Assembly (NCBI GenBank): GCA_039105265.1
Contig: JAPFFF010000488.1
Span: 1-21,687, forward strand
DNA length: 21,687 nucleotides
Reading direction: 5' to 3'
From: Tritrichomonas musculus
Lineage: Eukaryota; Parabasalia; Tritrichomonadida; Tritrichomonadidae
A program made the position numbers and the translations under genes. Below the pieces are notes generated by a model, which saw nothing but the letters and a program-made list of their open reading frames with translations, did not search any database and was not told the DNA's origin. Positions 9,701-15,017 of this stretch are shown here, in pieces (within the stretch, counting starts at the first letter, position 1; the number at the start of each line of letters is the position of its first letter).

Positions 9701-10026
9701 GTGGCTGTCATTTCGCTGATCTTGCCGTTGAGTGCTTCGATCTCTCTGTTCTTGGCTTCAACTGTGGATTGTAATTCGGCAATTTGTCCGTTGAGTCCTT
9801 CGATTGTTGATTGTAATTCGTTGATCTTGCCGTTGAGTGCTTCGATCTCTCTGTTCTTGGCTTCAACTGTGGATTGTAATTCGGCAATTTGTCCGTTAAG
9901 TCCTTCGATTGTTGATTGTAATTCGTTGATCTTGCCGTTGAGTGCTTCGATCTCTCTGTTCTTGGCTTCAACTGTGGACTGAAGTTCAGCGATCTTGCCA
10001 TTGAGTGATTCGATTGTGGCTGTCAT
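736..10026 (-). CDS. Giant coiled-coil protein, C-terminal part (continuation of the CH-domain gene)
   Basis: This frame gives 3,096 residues of heptad-repeat coiled coil. The ATG at 10026 is merely an internal Met of a repeat unit (MTATIES), and the frame is open upstream to the 7-nt lesion near 10271, so I do not treat it as a genuine start. Order: the last ten 105-bp units (to 8944); a mosaic of 14-, 21- and 28-residue modules such as ISELTSTIESLNSK and LNSEIENYKQQIEQLN (8943 to ~3905); KDREIEKLNNEINNYKQQIE repeats (~3900-3150); four VTELTRTIESKNTEIQNL units (2967-2716); an NNYESKISDMKSEM region with a 294-bp period (~2580-1960); and a C-terminal segment with repeated QQDHDNLSAEIERLK motifs ending IGDIDDAALAN. 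No membrane, enzymatic or EF-hand motif is seen. Such proteins are often annotated only as myosin-tail-like or 'viral A-type inclusion' repeats because of coiled-coil similarity. Confidence 0.85.
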   Translation of the reverse strand: MTATIESLNGKIAELQSTVEAKNREIEALNGKINELQSTIEGLNGQIAELQSTVEAKNREIEALNGKINELQSTIEGLNGQIAELQSTVEAKNREIEALNGKISEMTATIESLNGKIAELQSTVEAKDREIEALNGKISELQSTIESLNGQIAELQSTVEAKNREIEALNGKINELQSTIEGLNGQIAELQSTVEAKNREIEALNGKISEMTATIESLNGKIAELQSTVEAKDREIEALNGKISEMTATIESLNGKIAELQSTVEAKNREIEALNGKISEMTATIESLNGKIAELQSTVEAKNREIEALNGKISEMTATIESLNGKIAELQSTVEAKNREIEALNGKISELQSTIESLNNKISEMTATIESLNGKISELQSTIEAKDREIESLNGKITELTNEVSRLNSEIENYKQQIEQLNNKISELQSTIEAKDREIESLNGKISELQSTIEAKDREIESLNGKITELTNEVSRLNSEIENYKQQIEQLNSKISELQSTIEAKDREIESLNGKISELQSEIENLKQQIEGLNSKISELQSTIEAKDREIESLNGKISELQSTIEAKDREIESLNGKISELQSTIEAKDREIESLNGKITELTNEVSRLNSEIENYKQQIEQLNSKISELQSTIEAKDREIESLNGKISELTSTIESLNSKISELQSTIEAKDREIESLNGKISELQSTIEAKDREIESLNGKISELQSTIEAKDREIESLNGKISELQSEIANLKQQIEQLNSKISELQSTIEAKDREIESLNGKITELTNEVSRLNSEIENYKQQIEQLNNKISELQSTIEAKDREIESLNGKISELTNEVSRLNSEIENYKQQIEQLNNKISELQSTIEAKDREIESLNGKITELTNEVSRLNSEIENYKQQIEQLNSKISELQSTIEAKDREIESLNGKISELTSTIESLNSKISELQSTIEAKDREIESLNGKISELTSTIESLNSKISELQSTIEAKDREIESLNGKISELQSTIEAKDREIESLNGKISELQSEIENLKQQIEQLNSKISELQSTIEAKDREIESLNGKISELQSTIEAKDREIESLNGKITELTNEISRLNSEIENYKQQIEQLNSKISELQSTIEAKDREIESLNGKISELTSTIESLNSKISELQSTIEAKDREIESLNGKISELTSTIESLNSKISELQSTIEAKDREIESLNGKISELQSTIEAKDREIESLNGKISELQSEIENLKQQIEQLNSKISELQSTIEAKDREIESLNGKISELQSEIENLKQQIEGLNNKISELQSTIEAKDREIESLNGKISELQSTIEAKDREIESLNGKITELTNEISRLNSEIENYKQQIEQLNSKISELQSTIEAKDREIESLNGKISELQSEIENLKQQIEGLNSKISELQSTIEAKDREIESLNGKISELTSTIESLNSKISELTNEVSRLNSEIENYKQQIEQLNNKISELQSTIEAKDREIESLNGKISELTSTIESLNSKISELQSTIEAKDREIESLNGKISELQSEIENLKQQIEGLNNKISELQSTIEAKDREIESLNGKISELQSTIEAKDREIESLNGKISELQSEIENLKQQIEGLNSKISELQSTIEAKDREIESLNGKISELTSTIESLNSKISELTNEISRLNSEIENYKQQIEQLNSKISELQSTIEAKDREIESINSKISELTNEISRLNSEIENYKQQIEQLNGKINDLTRELEEKNREIEQLNSKISELQSTIEAKDREIESLNNKINELQSTIESLNSKISELTNEISRLNSEIENYKQQIEHLNNKISELQSTIEAKDREIESLNSKISELTNEISRLNSEIENYKQQIEQLNGKINDLTRELEEKNREIEQLNSKISELQSTIEAKDREIESLNSKISELTNEISRLNSEIENYKQQIEQLNNKISELQSTIEAKDREIESLNSKISELTNEISRLNSEIENYKQQIEQLNSKINDLTRELEEKNREIEQLNSKISELQSTIEAKDREIESLNSKISELTNEISRLNSEIENYKQQIEQLNNKINDLTRELEEKNREIEQLNSKITELTREIENKDREIEKLNGKINDLNNEINNYKQQIETLNNKISELTSTIQTLNSKISELTREIENKDREIEKLNNEINNYKQQIETLNNKISEMTSTIQELNSKISELTRDIQNKDREIEKLNNEINNYKQQIENLNNKISEMTSTIQELNNKISEMTREIQNLNSKITELTREVENKDREIEKLNNEINNYKQQIETLNNKISEMTSTIQELNSKISELTRDIQNKDREIEKLNNEINNYKQQIETLNNKVSELQSTIESKNTEIQNLNNKVTELTREIERVNNVLRETERKAQQDHDNLTREIENLNNKVTELTRTIESKNTEIQNLNNKVTELTRTIESKNTEIQNLNNKVTELTRTIESKNTEIQNLNNKVTELTRTIESKNTEIQNLNNKVSEMKSEIERITNNYENKISELKSEMTKEIERITNNYESKINEMKSEMTREIENVKNNYESKISEMKSENERIVNNYENKISEMKSEIERIVNNYESKISDMKSEMTREIENVKNNYESKISEIKSENERVVNNYESKISDMKSEMTREIENVKNNYESKISEMKSENERIVNNYENKISEMKSEIERIVNNYESKISDMKSEMTREIENVKNNYESKISEIKSENERVVNNYESKISDMKSEMTREIENVKNNYESKISDMKSENERVVNNYENKVNEMKSEVERVNNVVRETERKAQEDHQNLTREIESRNNEIQNKNTEIQNCNSKISNMTSEIERVNTVLSETQNKGQEETTSLKSEIESLKRDAQADHDKLSDEIQRLNSQISSMSSEISNYKSTIESLNSKIGDLNNEIERLRQELSETQRKASEDHDNMQHEIDVLNSKIFELTSEIERLKSELASAQRDAQQDHDNLSSEIERLKQELSQTQHDAQQDHDNLSREIQDKNSEIDNLNSKIFELTAEIDRLKMELEQTQRSAQQDHDNLSAEIERLKAEIERLTSELSETQRSAQQDHDNLSAEIERLKQELAQTQRDAQQDHDNLSAEIERLKMEISQLNAKLTETIQNAEIDHNNLCQLIEKYKKALIEIGDIDDAALAN
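1961..2580 (-). repeat. 294-bp-period duplication in the NNYESKISDMKSEM region
   Basis: Bases 1961-2286 match 2255-2580 at an offset of 294 bp, nearly or fully identically (for example TTTGATCTCGCTGATCTTGC at 2047 and 2341). The period is 98 residues, or 14 heptads. Matching falls off beyond 2581. It encodes alternating NNYESKIS(D/E)MKSE, MTREIENVK and ENERVVNNY elements and looks like a recent in-frame segmental duplication. Confidence 0.85.
2716..2967 (-). repeat. 4 x 63-bp tandem repeat (21-residue coiled-coil unit)
   Basis: Four consecutive 63-bp units encode VTELTRTIESKNTEIQNL followed by NNK. The first Val codon is at 2967 and the fifth, diverged position (VSEMKSEIERI) begins at 2715. 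Twenty-one residues is three heptads, so the coiled-coil register is kept. Units differ mainly at silent positions. Confidence 0.88.
3905..8943 (-). repeat. Mosaic of heptad-multiple coiled-coil modules (42/63/84 bp)
   Basis: This stretch encodes shuffled modules whose lengths are always multiples of seven residues. The commonest is the 21-residue block from ISELQSTIEAKDREI to ESLNGK. Others are a 14-residue ISELTSTIESLNSK, a 21-residue block with SEIENLKQQIEGLN, a 28-residue block with TNEVSRLNSEIENYKQQIE, and near the C-terminal side a 21-residue INDLTRELEEKNREIEQL block. Module order is irregular although longer combinations recur, consistent with repeated unequal exchange that keeps the heptad register. 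The boundaries are approximate. Confidence 0.8.
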
Positions 10027-13000
10027 TTCGCTGATCTTGCCGTTGAGTGCTTCGATCTCTCTGTTCTTGGCTTCAACTGTGGATTGTAATTCGGCAATTT
10101 GTCCGTTGAGTCCTTCGATTGTTGATTGTAATTCGCTGATCTTGCCGTTGAGTGCTTCGATCTCTCTGTTCTTGGCTTCAACTGTGGATTGTATTTGTCC
10201 GTTGAGTCCTTCGATTGTTGATTGTAATTCGCTGATCTTGCCGTTGAGTGCTTCGATCTCTCTGTTCTTGGTGTGGATTGTAATTCGGCAATTTGTCCGT
10301 TGAGTCCTTCGATTGTTGATTGTAATTCGCTGATCTTGCCGTTGAGTGCTTCGATCTCTCTGTTCTTGGCTTCAACTGTGGATTGTAATTCGGCAATTTG
10401 TCCGTTAAGTCCTTCGATTGTTGATTGTAATTCGTTGATCTTGCCGTTGAGTGCTTCGATCTCTCTGTTCTTGGCTTCAACTGTGGATTGAAGTTCAGCG
10501 ATTTGTCCGTTGAGTGATTCAATTGTTGACTGTAATTCGCTGATCTTGCCGTTGAGTGCTTCGATTTCTCTGTCTTTAGCTTCAACTGTGGATTGAAGTT
10601 CAGCGATCTTGCCATTGAGTGATTCGATTGTGGCTGTCATTTCGCTGATCTTGCCGTTGAGTGCTTCGATCTCTCTGTTCTTGGCTTCAACTGTGGATTG
10701 AAGTTCGGCAATTTGTCCGTTGAGTCCTTCGATTGTTGATTGTAATTCGTTGATCTTGCCGTTGAGTGCTTCGATCTCTCTGTTCTTGGCTTCAACTGTG
10801 GATTGAAGTTCAGCGATTTGTCCGTTGAGTCCTTCGATTGTTGACTGTAATTCGCTGATCTTGCCGTTGAGTGCTTCGATCTCTCTGTTCTTGGCTTCAA
10901 CTGTGGATTGTAATTCGGCAATTTGTCCGTTGAGTCCTTCGATTGTTGATTGTAATTCGTTGATCTTGCCGTTGAGTGCTTCGATCTCTCTGTTCTTGGC
11001 TTCAACTGTGGATTGTAATTCGGCAATTTGTCCGTTAAGTCCTTCGATTGTTGATTGTAATTCGTTGATCTTGCCGTTGAGTGCTTCGATCTCTCTGTTC
11101 TTGGCTTCAACTGTGGATTGAAGTTCAGCGATTTGTCCGTTGAGTGATTCAATTGTTGACTGTAATTCGCTGATCTTGCCGTTGAGTGCTTCGATTTCTC
11201 TGTCTTTAGCTTCAACTGTGGATTGAAGTTCAGCGATCTTGCCATTGAGTGATTCGATTGTGGCTGTCATTTCGCTGATCTTGCCGTTGAGTGCTTCGAT
11301 CTCTCTGTTCTTGGCTTCAACTGTGGATTGAAGTTCGGCAATTTGTCCGTTGAGTCCTTCGATTGTTGATTGTAATTCGTTGATCTTGCCGTTGAGTGCT
11401 TCGATCTCTCTGTTCTTGGCTTCAACTGTGGATTGTAATTCGGCAATTTGTCCGTTGAGTCCTTCGATTGTTGATTGTAATTCGTTGATCTTGCCGTTGA
11501 GTGCTTCGATCTCTCTGTTCTTGGCTTCAACTGTGGACTGAAGTTCAGCGATTTGTCCATTGAGTCCTTCGATTGTTGACTGTAATTCGCTGATCTTGCC
11601 GTTGAGTGCTTCGATTTCTCTGTCTTTAGCTTCAACTGTGGATTGAAGTTCAGCGATCTTGCCATTGAGTGATTCGATTGTGGCTGTCATTTCGCTGATC
11701 TTGCCGTTGAGTGCTTCGATTTCTCTGTCTTTAGCTTCAACTGTGGATTGAAGTTCAGCGATCTTGCCATTGAGTGATTCGATTGTGGCTGTCATTTCGC
11801 TGATCTTGCCGTTGAGTGCTTCGATCTCTCTGTTCTTGGCTTCAACTGTGGATTGTAATTCGGCAATTTGTCCGTTGAGTCCTTCGATTGTTGATTGTAA
11901 TTCGTTGATCTTGCCGTTGAGTGCTTCGATCTCTCTGTTCTTGGCTTCAACTGTGGATTGAAGTTCAGCGATTTGTCCGTTGAGTGATTCAATTGTTGAC
12001 TGTAATTCGCTGATCTTGCCGTTGAGTGCTTCGATTTCTCTGTCTTTAGCTTCAACTGTGGATTGAAGTTCAGCGATCTTGCCATTGAGTGATTCGATTG
12101 TGGCTGTCATTTCGCTGATCTTGCCGTTGAGTGCTTCGATCTCTCTGTTCTTGGCTTCAACTGTGGATTGTAATTCGGCAATTTGTCCGTTAAGTCCTTC
12201 GATTGTTGATTGTAATTCGTTGATCTTGCCGTTGAGTGCTTCGATCTCTCTGTTCTTGGCTTCAACTGTGGATTGAAGTTCAGCGATTTGTCCATTGAGT
12301 CCTTCGATTGTTGACTGTAATTCGCTGATCTTGCCGTTGAGTGCTTCGATTTCTCTGTCTTTAGCTTCAACTGTGGATTGAAGTTCAGCGATCTTGCCAT
12401 TGAGTGATTCGATTGTGGCTGTCATTTCGCTGATCTTGCCGTTGAGTGCTTCGATCTCTCTGTTCTTGGCTTCAACTGTGGATTGAAGTTCGGCAATTTG
12501 TCCGTTGAGTCCTTCGATTGTTGATTGTAATTCGTTGATCTTGCCGTTGAGTGCTTCGATCTCTCTGTTCTTGGCTTCAACTGTGGATTGTAATTCGGCA
12601 ATTTGTCCGTTAAGTCCTTCGATTGTTGATTGTAATTCGTTGATCTTGCCGTTGAGTGCTTCGATCTCTCTGTTCTTGGCTTCAACTGTGGACTGAAGTT
12701 CGGCAATTTGTCCGTTGAGTCCTTCGATTGTTGATTGTAATTCGTTGATCTTGCCGTTGAGTGCTTCGATCTCTCTGTTCTTGGCTTCAACTGTGGATTG
12801 TAATTCGGCAATTTGTCCGTTAAGTCCTTCGATTGTTGATTGTAATTCGCTGATCTTGCCGTTGAGTGCTTCGATCTCTCTGTTCTTGGCTTCAACTGTG
12901 GATTGTAATTCGGCAATTTGTCCGTTGAGTCCTTCGATTGTTGATTGTAATTCGTTGATCTTGCCGTTGAGTGCTTCGATCTCTCTGTTCTTGGCTTCAA

Positions 13001-15017
13001 CTGTGGATTGAAGTTCAGCGATTTGTCCGTTGAGTGATTCAATTGTTGACTGTAATTCGCTGATCTTGCCGTTGAGTGCTTCGATTTCTCTGTCTTTAGC
13101 TTCAACTGTGGATTGAAGTTCAGCGATCTTGCCATTGAGTGATTCGATTGTGGCTGTCATTTCGCTGATCTTGCCGTTGAGTGCTTCGATCTCTCTGTTC
13201 TTGGCTTCAACTGTGGATTGAAGTTCGGCAATTTGTCCGTTGAGTCCTTCGATTGTTGATTGTAATTCGTTGATCTTGCCGTTGAGTGCTTCGATCTCTC
13301 TGTTCTTGGCTTCAACTGTGGACTGAAGTTCGGCAATTTGTCCATTGAGTCCTTCGATTGTTGACTGTAATTCGCTGATCTTGCCGTTGAGTGCTTCGAT
13401 TTCTCTGTCTTTAGCTTCAACTGTGGATTGAAGTTCAGCGATCTTGCCATTGAGTGATTCGATTGTGGCTGTCATTTCGCTGATCTTGCCGTTGAGTGCT
13501 TCGATTTCTCTGTCTTTAGCTTCAACTGTGGATTGAAGTTCAGCGATTTGTCCATTGAGTGATTCGATTGTGGCTGTCATTTCGCTGATCTTGCCGTTGA
13601 GTGCTTCGATTTCTCTGTCTTTAGCTTCAACTGTGGATTGAAGTTCGGCAATTTGTCCGTTGAGTCCTTCGATTGTTGATTGTAATTCGTTGATCTTGCC
13701 GTTGAGTGCTTCGATCTCTCTGTTCTTGGCTTCAACTGTGGATTGTAATTCGGCAATTTGTCCGTTGAGTCCTTCGATTGTTGATTGTAATTCGTTGATC
13801 TTGCCGTTGAGTGCTTCGATCTCTCTGTTCTTGGCTTCAACTGTGGATTGTAATTCGGCAATTTGTCCGTTGAGTCCTTCGATTGTTGATTGTAATTCGT
13901 TGATCTTGCCGTTGAGTGCTTCGATCTCTCTGTTCTTGGCTTCAACTGTGGATTGTAATTCGGCAATTTGTCCATTGAGTCCTTCGATTGTTGACTGTAA
14001 TTCGTTGATCTTGCCGTTGAGTGCTTCGATCTCTCTGTTCTTGGCTTCAACTGTGGATTGTAATTCGGCAATTTGTCCGTTAAGTCCTTCGATTGTTGAT
14101 TGTAATTCGTTGATCTTGCCGTTGAGTGCTTCGATCTCTCTGTTCTTGGCTTCAACTGTGGATTGAAGTTCGGCAATTTGTCCGTTGAGTCCTTCGATTG
14201 TTGATTGTAATTCGTTGATCTTGCCGTTGAGGGCTTCGATCTCTCTGTTCTTGGCTTCAACTGTGGATTGTAATTCGGCAATTTGTCCGTTGAGTCCTTC
14301 GATTGTTGATTGTAATTCGCTGATCTTGCCGTTGAGTGCTTCGATCTCTCTGTTCTTGGCTTCAACTGTGGATTGTAATTCGGCAATTTGTCCGTTAAGT
14401 CCTTCGATTGTTGATTGTAATTCGTTGATCTTGCCGTTGAGTGCTTCGATCTCTCTGTTCTTGGCTTCAACTGTGGATTGAAGTTCAGCGATTTGTCCGT
14501 TGAGTGATTCAATTGTTGACTGTAATTCGCTGATCTTGCCGTTGAGTGCTTCGATTTCTCTGTCTTTAGCTTCAACTGTGGATTGAAGTTCAGCGATCTT
14601 GCCATTGAGTGATTCGATTGTGGCTGTCATTTCGCTGATCTTGCCGTTGAGTGCTTCGATCTCTCTGTTCTTGGCTTCAACTGTGGATTGAAGTTCGGCA
14701 ATTTGTCCGTTGAGTCCTTCGATTGTTGATTGTAATTCGTTGATCTTGCCGTTGAGTGCTTCGATCTCTCTGTTCTTGGCTTCAACTGTGGATTGAAGTT
14801 CAGCGATTTGTCCGTTGAGTCCTTCGATTGTTGACTGTAATTCGCTGATCTTGCCGTTGAGTGCTTCGATCTCTCTGTTCTTGGCTTCAACTGTGGATTG
14901 TAATTCGGCAATTTGTCCGTTGAGTCCTTCGATTGTTGATTGTAATTCGCTGATCTTGCCGTTGAGTGCTTCGATCTCTCTGTTCTTGGCTTCAACTGTT
15001 GATTGTAATTCGGCAAT
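8944..15017 (-). repeat. 58-copy 105-bp (35-residue, five-heptad) intragenic tandem array
   Basis: Unit starts (ATT of IAELQSTVEAK) fall at 15017 and every 105 bp down to 9048, with a single 16-nt deficit at ~10190-10275. That makes 57 intervals and 58 units. A diverged unit (VAELQSTVEAKDREIEAL) begins at 15122. Within each unit a positions are 1 I, 8 V, 15 I, 22 I, 29 I and d positions are 4 L, 11 K, 18 L, 25 L, 32 L, which is a perfect heptad pattern with one Lys in the core. Gly lies at f and c positions. Variation is confined to a few sites: N/D at residue 12, N/S at 23, ELQSTIEG versus EMTATIES, and Q/K at 35. Units are nearly identical even at silent sites, so the array has expanded or been homogenised recently. 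Confidence 0.93.

Noticed and set aside
736..10026. A separate gene starting at ATG 10026
   Set aside because: That ATG is the internal Met of a repeat unit, is preceded by in-frame repeat coding sequence up to ~10271, and has no promoter-like spacer. A 7-nt lesion explains the split.
8944..15017. CRISPR array or non-coding satellite
   Set aside because: Units abut without spacers, the period is exactly 35 codons, variation keeps a heptad pattern, and the frame joins CH domains upstream and unique coding sequence downstream.
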